DNA of 31,414 bases, from positions 1-31,414 of the forward strand of contig DATFXR010000164.1 in assembly GCA_035315685.1 (NCBI GenBank). Direction: 5' to 3'. This document shows positions 7,354 through 16,277 of this stretch, in pieces. This DNA is from QHWK01 sp035315685. GTDB lineage: Bacteria > Acidobacteriota > Vicinamibacteria > Vicinamibacterales > CAVVIG01. The position numbers and the translations under genes were made by a program. The notes beneath the pieces were generated by a model that saw only the letters and a list, made by a program, of their open reading frames with translations, ran no database searches and was not told the DNA's origin. Position 1 is the stretch's first letter. Each line of letters starts with the position of its first letter.

Positions 7354-8913
7354 CTACTTCCGCCGATCGTGCGGCACTACACACGCCGCCGTCGCTGTCG
7401 TGATGTTGCCCGCGAGATCTGCTGCGGAGGCGGTGATCGAATAACGGCGGCCGCGGCTGGAGCCGTCACGCTTCGCACGTAACCAGAGTTCACGAGTGTC
7501 GGGCCCGCTCGCGACGACTCGGATGGCGTCACCACTCTCCGCGTCGGTCGGCTCGCTGCTTTCGATGTGTAGCTGGAAAGAATCGGACGCGAGCCCTGAC
7601 AGTCCGTCGACGGCCGAGACCGTCGCGACGTGACGCCACGCGCCGTCGGGCGGCCACAACGCGCAGTCGGCAGCCGGCAGGCCAGCGATGACCGGGCGCG
7701 TCCGGTCGATGTTCACGGTGCGCGTCTGCGGACTTTCGGCATTGCCGACGAAATCGCTGGCAAAGAACGTCACCGTAGTCGATCCTTCTTCCCCGATCGA
7801 CCTCGTGAGCGCGCCGCCGCTGACGATGCCGGCCGGTTCGGAGTGGGCTCCGGTGAACGCGTAATGCAGGTCGCGAACGGCGCCGCCGGGATTGTCGGTG
7901 GCGTTGAGGCGGACCGTGACCGTCGAGTTGTTCCAGTGGGTCGCGGGCGGCTCGGGCGTCACGTCGGCGACGGTAGACGGCGCAATCGTATCGGCCGGCG
8001 CAAACACGGCGAGGCTGCTCGCGACCGCACGCCCGTTGGGGTTGTCCGACGAGACGTTCACGATCGACCGCACGTGCGTGATCGGATGCTCCATCGCGAG
8101 CGTCGTCGATCCGCCGCCGTCGAGATTGAGCGCGTTGTAGACGCCGTAGTCGTTGATCAGAATATCGGCCACCTCGCCGACCGAGAGGCCGAGGCTTCCA
8201 CCCGCGCGGTCGACGGTGAACAGAACGAGCGTCTGGTTGTCCTGCGACAGACCGATGGCGGTTCGGGCATTGATCAAGTTGTACCAGGAATTGCTGTTGG
8301 AGTAGTTCGCCGGGCCCGGCGGCGTCAGCAACCCATCGGGATGGGTCGCGTCGATGTACAGCGGGATCGACTTGAGGCCGTTCGTGACAATCTGGGCCGA
8401 GCCCGCCACGGTGTTCCACAAAACGACCGGCTCGACGACATGCGTTCCGTCGGCGAACGCCGCGCTCCGATGCACGATGCTCGCCTGGTTCGACGCGTCG
8501 ACGTTGATCCCCGGCGCATCGGTCACGATCGCGTACGATTGCACGGGCGCCTCGAACGCGGAGAACACGTTGCCCTCGGAGGCGGCGATTCCGATCAGCA
8601 TCGCGTTCAGGTCAGCTGACGGAAAGGGGAGGAAGAAATGGCTGTTGATCGCGACCTGCGCCTGCTGCGCGCTGAGATAGTCGAGCGTCGTTTGACGAAC
8701 GGTCTCGCGCGTGCCGCCAGGTGGCGTCAGCCGAAAACGGATGCCGACGATCGTCAGGTCGATGCGAACGATGTGTATGGTGACGGTTCGCGGCAACGTT
8801 TCTGTCCGGGTGAGGTGTGTCACGCCCAGAAACGGGTGGTCCACGACTTCGGCGGCGCTCGACGTACCGCCGATGAGGCAGACCAGGAGGAACGCGGCGG
8901 CGGGTCTCGTCAT
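7354..8913 (-). CDS. Secreted phosphodiester glycosidase family (NAGPA-domain) protein
   Basis: The 519-residue protein has a signal peptide (1-21). A NAGPA/phosphodiester glycosidase domain spans about 40-305, with AINSHFF (88-94, the position of AINGGFF in the family), ARTAIGLS (216-223), VGEVADILINDYGVYNALNL and the hallmark NLDGGGSTT (263-271). The family removes GlcNAc phosphodiesters or acts in exopolysaccharide metabolism. Residues about 310-510 carry two Ig-like/bacterial surface modules (DNPGGAVRDLHYAF and TVSAVDGLSGLASD) that may mediate surface or polysaccharide binding. An AGGAGC ribosome site precedes the ATG, and only 9 nt separate it from the phosphoesterase gene upstream, so they form an operon. 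Confidence 0.88.
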   Translation of the reverse strand: MTRPAAAFLLVCLIGGTSSAAEVVDHPFLGVTHLTRTETLPRTVTIHIVRIDLTIVGIRFRLTPPGGTRETVRQTTLDYLSAQQAQVAINSHFFLPFPSADLNAMLIGIAASEGNVFSAFEAPVQSYAIVTDAPGINVDASNQASIVHRSAAFADGTHVVEPVVLWNTVAGSAQIVTNGLKSIPLYIDATHPDGLLTPPGPANYSNSNSWYNLINARTAIGLSQDNQTLVLFTVDRAGGSLGLSVGEVADILINDYGVYNALNLDGGGSTTLAMEHPITHVRSIVNVSSDNPNGRAVASSLAVFAPADTIAPSTVADVTPEPPATHWNNSTVTVRLNATDNPGGAVRDLHYAFTGAHSEPAGIVSGGALTRSIGEEGSTTVTFFASDFVGNAESPQTRTVNIDRTRPVIAGLPAADCALWPPDGAWRHVATVSAVDGLSGLASDSFQLHIESSEPTDAESGDAIRVVASGPDTRELWLRAKRDGSSRGRRYSITASAADLAGNITTATAACVVPHDRRK

Positions 8914-8922
8914 CTGATGCTC

Positions 8923-11394
8923 CTAGTCGACGTTCTTCGGGAACACGAGCAGCCCGTACGACGTCGGTAACGCGCGTCGCATCGGCGCCGGGTACGGCAC
9001 GTCGACGCCCTTGATGCTGTGCCAGAGGATCCGATTCAGGACGTCCTCGTCGATTCGATCGTATTCGCGGAAGTCCATTCGCGCCGAGAGCGCCGCGCCG
9101 TAGCCCTGCGGCGGATTCTTGGTCAGCAGATTGGTCTGCGCCGCCACGACGGTGAAGCCGGTCAGATCCGGCCTCGCCATGAAGCTGTTCACCATCGGCG
9201 GCGCGGCCGCGTCGTGCTGCGTCATCGGCGGCAGACCAAGCAGCAGCTCCACGGTGCGCAGCAGGCTGACGGTGGAGTACATGGTGCTGTCCACCACTCC
9301 GCGCTTCACGTACGGGCTGATGACGAGCCCCGCTGTCCGGTGTGAATCCACATGGTCCGGTCCGTTCTGCGCATCGTCCTCGATGATGAAGATCGCGAAC
9401 GTGGGCCAGACCCTGCTCTTCGTGATCGTTTCGACGATGCGGCCGACCGCGAGGTCGTTCGACGCGACCATCGCCTTCGGCGTGTACGACCCTGGCGTGG
9501 TGCCGTTGGTGTGATTCTCGCCGAGCGACATGAACATGAAGTTGGGGACCGTGCCGTCGCGGTCCATCTGTGCGAACTCTTCGATGAAGCGCGCTGCGCG
9601 CTCGGTGTCGCGCGGGCGTGGCTGGCCGGGCTCCGGCAGCACCTGCTCGAAAGGCAGGCTGCGAATGTCGGCGACGCCGCGGCGCGTGCCCATGCCGTAG
9701 GTCCGCACGCTCAGCCCCTTCTTCGTCGCGAGCTCCCAGATGTACGGCGTCGACTGCTCGCCGATGCGATCCGCGGTGTCGACCCGGCCGTGGCGCGAGT
9801 ACGAGAGCGTCCACGCACGCTGCGTGAACTCGTTCGCATACGCCGACGTCGTCCACGGCTGGCCGTCCTGTGACACCTCGCCGTTGCAATACAGGTTGTC
9901 CAGGAGGACGAACTGTTCGGCGAGCGCGTGCTGATTCGGCGTCACCGCGCGGCCGAACAGCGTCAGGCTCGGGTCGCCGTTGCCCTGGCGGAGATCGCCG
10001 AACACCTGATCGTAGGTGCGATTCTCTTTCATGATGAACAGCACGTGCCTGATCGGCGATGGACCGCCGACGGTCCTCGGGATCACCGAGTCGCCGCCCG
10101 CCTCCGAGGATTCGAGCAGCGAGTCGCGGTACAGCGCGTTGTCGTACACCTGCCTGGTGAGTCCGGCGAGCGTCGTCGCGTCCGGCGTATCGATGAACGA
10201 GACCAGGCCGTTCAGCTGGTTGCCGTGGTGCTGGAAGCTCGGCGTCGGCGCAATCGGATCGATCGGACGCTTGACGCGATTGGGTCCCGTCCCGGCCCCC
10301 TTGCCGCTGGCGATGATGATGCGCTTCCCGTCGGCAGTCGTCGCGACCAGCGTCGGGTACCAGCCAGTCGGCAGGAAGCCGAGCGGCTTGGCCTTGCCGC
10401 GCTCTGCGACGTCGATCACCGACACCGAGTTGTTGTCGGCATTCGCGACGTAGAGCGTTTTCTGATCGGGCGCGAGCGCGAGCGAATTCGGCGTGCTGCC
10501 CGCCGGCGCGTTCGGTCCGAGTGCCGTGCTGATCACCTCGAGCCGCTCACCGTTCTCCACATCGAATGCGATGACGTGGTTGGTGTGCCCGCACGAGACG
10601 AACAGCCGCCCGTCGTCGGTCACTACGAGATCGTTGGGGTGTGGATCGGTGGCCAGCGTGAGCGTGATCCGCGGGTGATCGGAATCGCTCACATCGACGA
10701 CGGAGACGCTGGCGCTGCCGAGATTCGCGACGTACAGTGTGTCGCCGTTCTTCGAGAGCCGCGCCGCCAGCGGATGATCGCCGACGCCCAGGCGCGCGAC
10801 CGCGCGCCCTCCATGCGTCTCGAGGATGTAGAGGCGATCGTCGGAGTTGTTGAGCGCGTAGAGCAGCCTGCCATCGGGCGAGACGTTGATCGACGAGATC
10901 GCCGTCTTCTCCTTCACGGCGCCCAGCAGCGTGAAGCCCGACCTCGATTCCTGCCAGCCGTCGTTGTCCCATCGATCGAAGTAGGCGATGTCGTGCCCGG
11001 GGTAACCTGCGCCGCTCGACACGAAGATGCGGCTGCCGTCGGGCGAGAACGCCAGCCCGCTCCAGGCCTGTTCCATCGGGAACGTGGCGATCTCCCTCTC
11101 CGTCGTCAGGTCGACGATGTGGAGGTTGTGGCGCGTGTAGCCGGTGTTGGTAAAGGCGAACAGCTTGCCGTCAGGACTGACCTGTCCGCTGAGGATCATG
11201 TCGCCCGACGCGAGATGACGTCCTGCCGGCGTCGTCTTCCAGCCGCTCGCGAGCAACGCGTTCGGTCCGTTCTTGCCCGGCACCTGGATGTCCCTGCCTG
11301 ACACCGGATGTCTGGTGCGATAGCCGTCGGCAGCGTGCCAGGCGCCGCCCGCCGCAATCACGATCAGAAAAGCGTATGCCGCCACGTGCTTCAT
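8923..11394 (-). CDS. YncE-type beta-propeller / alkaline phosphatase-like phosphoesterase fusion
   Basis: An 823-residue secreted protein with an N-terminal signal sequence (1-22). A YVTN/YncE propeller spans about 65-410, with repeated SPDG, LYVANLGSASVSVVDV and LYVANADNNSVSVIDV. A phosphoesterase domain of the alkaline phosphatase superfamily follows from about 445. It contains FIMKENRTYDQVFGDL (453-468), where the ENRTYD segment is the usual metal/nucleophile site, then NFMFMSLGENHTNG and the metal-binding IEDDAQNGPDHVDSHR (671-686). The two-domain architecture and length are standard for this family. It probably hydrolyses a phosphodiester or phospholipid in the periplasm; the substrate is unknown. 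An AGGAG site stands 8 nt before the ATG. It is the first gene of the operon with the NAGPA protein. Confidence 0.92.
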   Translation of the reverse strand: MKHVAAYAFLIVIAAGGAWHAADGYRTRHPVSGRDIQVPGKNGPNALLASGWKTTPAGRHLASGDMILSGQVSPDGKLFAFTNTGYTRHNLHIVDLTTEREIATFPMEQAWSGLAFSPDGSRIFVSSGAGYPGHDIAYFDRWDNDGWQESRSGFTLLGAVKEKTAISSINVSPDGRLLYALNNSDDRLYILETHGGRAVARLGVGDHPLAARLSKNGDTLYVANLGSASVSVVDVSDSDHPRITLTLATDPHPNDLVVTDDGRLFVSCGHTNHVIAFDVENGERLEVISTALGPNAPAGSTPNSLALAPDQKTLYVANADNNSVSVIDVAERGKAKPLGFLPTGWYPTLVATTADGKRIIIASGKGAGTGPNRVKRPIDPIAPTPSFQHHGNQLNGLVSFIDTPDATTLAGLTRQVYDNALYRDSLLESSEAGGDSVIPRTVGGPSPIRHVLFIMKENRTYDQVFGDLRQGNGDPSLTLFGRAVTPNQHALAEQFVLLDNLYCNGEVSQDGQPWTTSAYANEFTQRAWTLSYSRHGRVDTADRIGEQSTPYIWELATKKGLSVRTYGMGTRRGVADIRSLPFEQVLPEPGQPRPRDTERAARFIEEFAQMDRDGTVPNFMFMSLGENHTNGTTPGSYTPKAMVASNDLAVGRIVETITKSRVWPTFAIFIIEDDAQNGPDHVDSHRTAGLVISPYVKRGVVDSTMYSTVSLLRTVELLLGLPPMTQHDAAAPPMVNSFMARPDLTGFTVVAAQTNLLTKNPPQGYGAALSARMDFREYDRIDEDVLNRILWHSIKGVDVPYPAPMRRALPTSYGLLVFPKNVD

Positions 11395-11688
11395 AGGCTG
11401 GCTCCTGCGCGCTCGCGAAACTCGAGGGCCAGGAGTCTAAATCGCGTGCGTCACGGTTCCGTAACGGGCACGAAATGAGGGGGGAAAAGGGAAGCAGGCG
11501 GGTGGAGTTTGTGGTAGCGCCAGCCGACTCCGGGCGAGCGGATTCTGGAAGGCGGACTACAATCCCGTCCGAAGGAGGATGAGGCGGCCTCGAAGGCGCT
11601 CGGGCTTCGAATGCAACGCGACGCGGCTGGATCGAACGCCGACGTCGGGTGCGCACAGGCCGAAGCCGCCCAAGGGGGAACAGCCCGC

Positions 11689-12300
11689 ATGTCGCACCCT
11701 GACCCGTACGGCCGGCCAGACCTCACACCGATCCGGATCGGTGAGGTGTGGGAGAACCCCGTCACCCGCGAGCGGGCCCGGATCCTCGAGCTTGCCTGGA
11801 CAAATCCCGAGGGCCGAGCGACCGTCGAGTTGACTGCACTCGTCGGCGCCCGCGTTGTCGGGGAGCATCGCCACCCCAGCCTCGTCGAGCGCTTCACAGC
11901 CATTGATGGCGAGTTGACTGTTAAGCGCGGCGGGCAGACGAGCATCCTGCGCGAAGGTGAGACGGCCGTTGTTGAACCCGGCGTCTGGCACGACTGGTGG
12001 AACGCGAGCGGCCGAGACGTCCGGGTGCGTTTGGAGATCATCCCCGGGGAGCGTTTCGCACACATGATCGAGACGATGTTCGGGCTCGCACGCTTCGGAC
12101 ACACCAACCCTAAGGGCATGCCAAATGCGCTGCAGCTCGCGCTGGTCGCGCAGGAGTTCAGCGATGTCGTCATCTTCCGGTCACCGCCACCGGCTGTTCA
12201 ACGTGCGATCTTCGGTGTCCTCGCACCGATTGCGCGCTGGCGCGGCTATCGGGCGACCTACCCGCAGCTCTCACGCATGGTGTTAGCGCCGCGGGACTGA
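11689..12300 (+). CDS. Cupin-domain protein
   Basis: The 203-residue protein contains one cupin barrel. Motif 1 is EHRHPSLVERFTAIDGELTV, with metal ligands H60, H62 and probably E67. Motif 2 is EPGVWHDWWN with H101. A helical C-terminal part (about 125-203) ends RATYPQLSRM. The ATG at 11689 is chosen because AAGGGGGAA lies about 11 nt upstream; an earlier in-frame ATG at 11611 would add 26 residues of unusual composition. TACAAT at 11558-11563 could be a -10 box. It has no signal peptide, so it acts in the cytoplasm. Its substrate and partners are unknown. Confidence 0.82.
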   Translation: MSHPDPYGRPDLTPIRIGEVWENPVTRERARILELAWTNPEGRATVELTALVGARVVGEHRHPSLVERFTAIDGELTVKRGGQTSILREGETAVVEPGVWHDWWNASGRDVRVRLEIIPGERFAHMIETMFGLARFGHTNPKGMPNALQLALVAQEFSDVVIFRSPPPAVQRAIFGVLAPIARWRGYRATYPQLSRMVLAPRD

Positions 12301-12442
12301 CATCGGACAACAGCTCACCCACCCGGGCACGAGTTTGTCGTTGCAAGTTTTGATTTTCGCCGGACATACTCCGCGACTGTCTACAACTCCACGCTGATAA
12401 CTTGAAGTGAGTGGACCGTCGGCCTGGCCGCTTGCCCTCATG

Positions 12443-12784
12443 TCAACGCCGCTGCGACCAGGTTGGTCCCCACCGATCCGGCACATCGAGCGCGGTGTAG
12501 ATACCGAGCGGCTCCATGACCTCTACCAGTTCCGCACGTCGCGCCTCGACCGATTTGATCAACGCCGAGCGTGATGTCCGGTGCTGCTCATAGACGATCA
12601 TCTCGCTCCAATACTCGATCAACAGATAGCGCGACGACTGATTCTGATCGCGTAGAAACGAGCTCCCAAGATAGGACCGCGTCTGTCTGTTCAACGCGGT
12701 CCAATCTCCATCCGCGCCGTAGAGCTTTTCGAACTCCTCTTCGCGACCATCCTTCACGTCGAACTGCCACATGATTGCAATCAT
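12443..12784 (-). CDS. ABM-fold (antibiotic biosynthesis monooxygenase-like) small protein
   Basis: The 113-residue protein opens with MIAIMWQFDVKDGREEEFEK, the pattern of the dimeric alpha/beta-barrel ABM superfamily. It continues with LGSSFLRDQNQSSRYLLIEY and a W/Y-rich tail. Members include heme-degrading and quinol monooxygenases and many of unknown role, so no reaction is assigned. The start at 12784 is chosen by homology to this N-terminal pattern. The frame is open upstream for another 64 codons, but that part has a different character (see the receptor-like relic). No Shine-Dalgarno is seen, so the start is uncertain. Confidence 0.65.
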   Translation of the reverse strand: MIAIMWQFDVKDGREEEFEKLYGADGDWTALNRQTRSYLGSSFLRDQNQSSRYLLIEYWSEMIVYEQHRTSRSALIKSVEARRAELVEVMEPLGIYTALDVPDRWGPTWSQRR

Positions 12785-12839
12785 CAGAGGAGGATCATAG
12801 CCGAAGGTTCGGAGGTTCGTGCGTTTCGGGCTGCAGCGT

Positions 12840-13060
12840 GGGCGGCTGCCGTGACGCATTCGCCCGATCGGCCCGCCGAACGTGAAGCCGGCCTGCGCTT
12901 CGTGGAGCGGCGTGACGGTGTTGGTCACGAAGTCCTTCGCGTTCATCGAGTCGTCGCGAATGGTGAGAACCTGCACCTCCGCGATGATTTCCTGGCTGTA
13001 GCTTTGCGTCTCACCGTTGGTGCGGTGGCCTTGGTCGCTGGCGTGGTATTGCCTCGTTCA
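12840..13060 (-). pseudogene. Relic resembling a TonB-receptor plug region
   Basis: Read on the minus strand, this stretch gives TNGETQSYSQEIIAEVQVLT followed shortly by QAGFTFGGPIGR. These resemble two landmarks of large acidobacterial TonB-dependent, carboxypeptidase-regulatory-like receptors: the plug segment around EVQVLT and the start of the barrel at GFTFGGPI. Only about 70 residues separate the upstream stop from the end, the sequence between the landmarks is shorter than usual, and there is no start signal. I take it as a decayed gene fragment; the match is by eye only. Confidence 0.4.
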
Positions 13061-13611
13061 ATTACACAATCCATAAGAAAGACTTGTGACCAGCCGCTGC
13101 ATCGGCTGTCCAGGTCGCGTGACATTCTTTGCGACGTTGGGTCGACATCGCCCGATTCCGCGTTCCTTCGGTTTGGGTCATCGCAACTACTGCCTACTCA
13201 TTTGGAGCTCGCGTACGCCGCTATCGGCAATTTTGTCTTCCTGTGACGGGTGCCATCAGCCAAGGTGCAGCCATCGCGCGAGGCGCTTGCGGCGTCCGCA
13301 TTGCGTCGTCAGGAATAGTCGCAACGGTCGTCGTGTGAAACCCATCGCCATGATTTCGGCGTTTTTCCGAAAACGATAACTCTTGCGCAGTCCAATCTTG
13401 AAGCACCATCAAGGATGAGTTCTGCAATCAACCGTGACCTAAGCTGCATCATTTACACTGCGGATGCGGTTCGCGTGGGCCAGTGCATCTCCCTGCAGGC
13501 GCTTCAGCGGCTCGCGCTGTCACGCGCAGCCCGGCCCTTCGATTGCATCGTTTCCGATGAGTAACTCGGGCTGGCTCATGTGTGAGTCGACGGCTCAGCA
13601 GGGAGGCGAGA
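13061..13611. other. Gene-poor stretch, nothing recognised
   Basis: Between the receptor-like relic and the DUF883-like gene I see short open frames on both strands, but none has a ribosome site, recognisable domain or protein-like composition. It lies among several decayed genes and is probably degenerate coding or spacer DNA. Confidence 0.4.
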
Positions 13612-13923
13612 ATGCGTGCCGCACTACTGGAACAGAGCGAGCAGTTGAAAATGAATGCCTTCAAGGTGGCTCGCGAGGCCGAAGAACGAATGACGCATCT
13701 CGGTAAGGAGGCAGTGGCGATGAAAGGAGCGGTTGCGGAGGCGATTGAGGACCGCATGAACATGGCCAAGCGGGCCGTGAAACACGGCCGTCGAGCCACC
13801 GAGGACTTCGTCGACGAGACCACGCATAGGATCAAGCGAGATCCGCTGCGCGCACTCGGTCTTAGTTTCGCAGTCGGCGTGGCGGCGGGCTGGCTCCTCC
13901 TTCCGCACCGCACGCGCGGTTGA
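13612..13923 (+). CDS. DUF883/ElaB/YqjD-like tail-anchored small protein
   Basis: The 103-residue protein starts at the ATG preceded by GGGAGG at 13601, five to six nt away, rather than at the upstream GTG at 13582. Residues 1-75 are a highly charged, predicted amphipathic or coiled-coil helix (ALLEQSEQLKMNAFKVAREA). They are followed by RRATEDFVDETTHRIKRDPL and one C-terminal transmembrane helix, RALGLSFAVGVAAGWLLL. This matches the layout of the ElaB/YqjD/DUF883 family, some of which bind ribosomes at the inner membrane in stationary phase. The role here is inferred from layout only. Confidence 0.75.
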   Translation: MRAALLEQSEQLKMNAFKVAREAEERMTHLGKEAVAMKGAVAEAIEDRMNMAKRAVKHGRRATEDFVDETTHRIKRDPLRALGLSFAVGVAAGWLLLPHRTRG

Positions 13924-13951
13924 TTGATTCCGAGGACAGTCGTCTAGAGCG

Positions 13952-14209
13952 ACGTCGCGGCGCACGCTCCTGACGAATCATCTTCAACGGATGGCGGCCG
14001 CCGACTTCTTCGTGGTGCCGACCGCGACGTGCCCGCTCCTGTTGGTGCTCGTGATCCTGGCGCACGAGCGCCGCCGTGTCGTGCACGTCGCCATCATCGT
14101 CCAACCCCCGGGCGCGTGGACGGAGCAACACCTCCGCGACGCGGTCCCGTGGAACGCGACGCCGCAATACCCGCTCCACGATCGCGATTCAGCCTGGTCG
14201 TCACTTTAA
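13952..14209 (+). pseudogene. Integrase-core (rve/DDE) transposase relic, central part
   Basis: The frame reads LLTNHLQRMAAADFFVVPTA and then LVILAHERRRVVHVAI, AWTEQHLRDAVPW and PLHDRD. This is the characteristic core of a common IS481/IS3-like transposase, in which DFF carries the first catalytic Asp and RDRD lies at the second. The N-terminal helix-turn-helix part and the region with the final catalytic Glu are missing, and the frame ends in a stop soon after DRD. The relic is inactive. No flanking inverted repeats could be identified. Confidence 0.75.
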
Positions 14210-14435
14210 CGAGAACGCGTCATCGACCTGCCGCGGCGACGGTAGCGCGCCTGTCAGCCGGACGCACGGTCGTTCATGACGTTACTCGACGAAGTTCCCC
14301 TTTGCCTGCTGCGAGGCGATCGTCGCCGGCAGCGCGTGTCGAGTGGATGGGTTGACGCGGATCGACAGCCGCGCGATCCTAGCACGCGTCACTGACGACA
14401 CACGAGACGAGGCATTCCGCAACGGGGTGTGCACG

Positions 14436-16277
14436 ATGAATGTTCGACGCTTCGCCGTCGTCGGCCTGGTCGCCTGCGAGCTGCTCGCGTGTCTCGCGTC
14501 AGCGCAAACACCGGTCGTCGACGACGCGGCATTACGCCACGCCGGCGCTGGCGGCGCGGAGTGGCTGACCAACGGTCTCGATCTCGCCGAGACGCGATAT
14601 AGCCCGCTGAAACAGATCACCGCGGGCAACGTCGACCGGCTTCGACTGGGGTGGGCCTACGAGCTGGGATCGTCCGGCGGCGGACAACTCGCGACGCCGC
14701 TGGTCTGGAACAAAACGATCTACGGAATCACCAACTGGAGCGTCGTGTTCGCGGTTGATGCGCGCACCGGCAAGGAGCGCTGGCGCTGGGACCCGGAAGT
14801 GAACCAGACAGCCGTGCGGCCGAAAGTGTGCTGCGGCGTGGTGAATCGCGGTGTGGCGCTCTACAAGAACCTGATCATCGCGCCGATTATCGATGGACGG
14901 CTCGACGCGCTGGATGCCGACACCGGCAAGGTCGCCTGGGAAACGCGCGTCGCGTTTCCTCAGGATGATTACACGCTCACTATGGCGCCGCGCATTGCCA
15001 AGGGAAAAGTGATTATCGGCGCCAGCGGCGGAGAGTACGCGGTTCGCGGATTCTTCGACGCCTACGACGCCCTCACGGGACGGCGCGCCTGGCGGTTCTA
15101 TACGGTACCCGGCGATCCCAGCAAACCATTCGAGAACCCGGCGCTGAAGAAAGCCGCCGCCACCTGGAGCGGCGACTGGTGGAAGCGGGGCGGCGGAGCG
15201 ACGGTGTGGGACGGCATGGCGTACGACCCGGAACTGGACCTCATTTATGTGGGCACGGGCAACGGCGCACCCTGGCCGCAATCGCTGCGTTCGCCCGGAG
15301 CGAAACCGGCGGACAGAGAGAACAAGGACAACCTCTACGTGTGCTCGATTCTCGCGGTTCGGCCCGACACCGGAGCCATGGTGTGGTACTTCCAGCCGGT
15401 GCCGGGAGACTCCTGGGACTTCGACAGCACTCAGCAACTGACGCTGGCGAACCTCGCGATCAACGGCAAGCTGCGCAAGGTGATCATGCAGGCGAGCAAG
15501 AACGGCTTTTTCTATGTGCTCGATCGAGTCACCGGCGCATTCGTTTCAGGCCAACCCTTCGCCCGCGTCACATGGGCAAAAGGATTGGAGCCCGGGACCG
15601 GCCGCCCGATGGTCAATCCCGAAGCGGAATACGACCGCGACGCCGTCGAGTTGTTCCCGAACCAGGTCGGCGCTCACGCCTCGAGCACGATGTCCTTCAA
15701 TCCGAATACCGGACTGGTCTACTTTACCGCCACGATCGACGGCGGCTCCAACTACGCGGTGAACCCTGACTTCACCTATCAACCCGGCAGACACAACGAG
15801 GGCCTCGCGCGCGGCGCTACGTCGACGCGTCCCAAACCGCCCGCAATCGGACCGCCGGCGGTAGGGGGGCAGCGAACGGTGTTGCTGGCCTGGGACCCGG
15901 TGACGCAAACCGAGCGATGGCGCGCGCCCGTAGGAGGTGCCCGGTTCGGCGGCACCCTCACGACTGCGGGCAATCTGGTGTTTCAGGTCGTTCCGGATGG
16001 ACGGTTCATCGCCTACCACGCCGAGAACGGCAAGAAGGTGTTCGAACTTCAAACGGACACGAAGACGGGGATGGGACCGCCGATCACGTACCTCGTCGAT
16101 GGCAAGCAATACGTGGCGTTCATGGGTGGTGTCGGCCTGCCGCCAACGTCGACGGATGGCGGTCGCGGGTCGAGTCCTGCAACATCTCCGTCGTCGGCGG
16201 CCTCGACGCCGAAGCTGTTTGCATTCACGCTGGAGGGAGGAAGCGGCGCACAGTTGGAAAATCAGTTTCGCCCTTGA
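14436..16277 (+). CDS. PQQ-dependent (quinoprotein) alcohol dehydrogenase with lanthanide-type site
   Basis: The 613-residue periplasmic quinoprotein has a signal peptide ending near SAQ-T (residue 24) and an eight-bladed WD/PQQ propeller (LTNGLDLAETRYSPLKQITA, TGKERWRW, TGKVAWET). The active site is visible: the vicinal disulfide CC at 132-133, Glu200 in SGGEYAVRGF, Asn276 in GTGNGAPW and Asp328 in SWDFDS. Asp330, two residues after the catalytic Asp, is the extra acidic ligand that marks lanthanide-dependent XoxF/PedH-type enzymes; calcium MxaF has Ala there. There is no CxxCH, so electrons must go to a separate cytochrome. The ATG at 14436 begins the signal peptide; the frame is open 31 codons further upstream without a signal. 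The substrate is unknown. Confidence 0.92.
   Translation: MNVRRFAVVGLVACELLACLASAQTPVVDDAALRHAGAGGAEWLTNGLDLAETRYSPLKQITAGNVDRLRLGWAYELGSSGGGQLATPLVWNKTIYGITNWSVVFAVDARTGKERWRWDPEVNQTAVRPKVCCGVVNRGVALYKNLIIAPIIDGRLDALDADTGKVAWETRVAFPQDDYTLTMAPRIAKGKVIIGASGGEYAVRGFFDAYDALTGRRAWRFYTVPGDPSKPFENPALKKAAATWSGDWWKRGGGATVWDGMAYDPELDLIYVGTGNGAPWPQSLRSPGAKPADRENKDNLYVCSILAVRPDTGAMVWYFQPVPGDSWDFDSTQQLTLANLAINGKLRKVIMQASKNGFFYVLDRVTGAFVSGQPFARVTWAKGLEPGTGRPMVNPEAEYDRDAVELFPNQVGAHASSTMSFNPNTGLVYFTATIDGGSNYAVNPDFTYQPGRHNEGLARGATSTRPKPPAIGPPAVGGQRTVLLAWDPVTQTERWRAPVGGARFGGTLTTAGNLVFQVVPDGRFIAYHAENGKKVFELQTDTKTGMGPPITYLVDGKQYVAFMGGVGLPPTSTDGGRGSSPATSPSSAASTPKLFAFTLEGGSGAQLENQFRP

Noticed and set aside
9928..11301. 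457-codon plus-strand open frame
   Set aside because: It is antisense to the well-supported propeller/phosphoesterase gene and has no recognisable domain or start signal.
11571..11581. GAAGGAGG directly followed by ATG at 11579
   Set aside because: The spacing is too short for a ribosome site, and the frame it opens is Arg/Pro-rich and in the wrong frame for the cupin.
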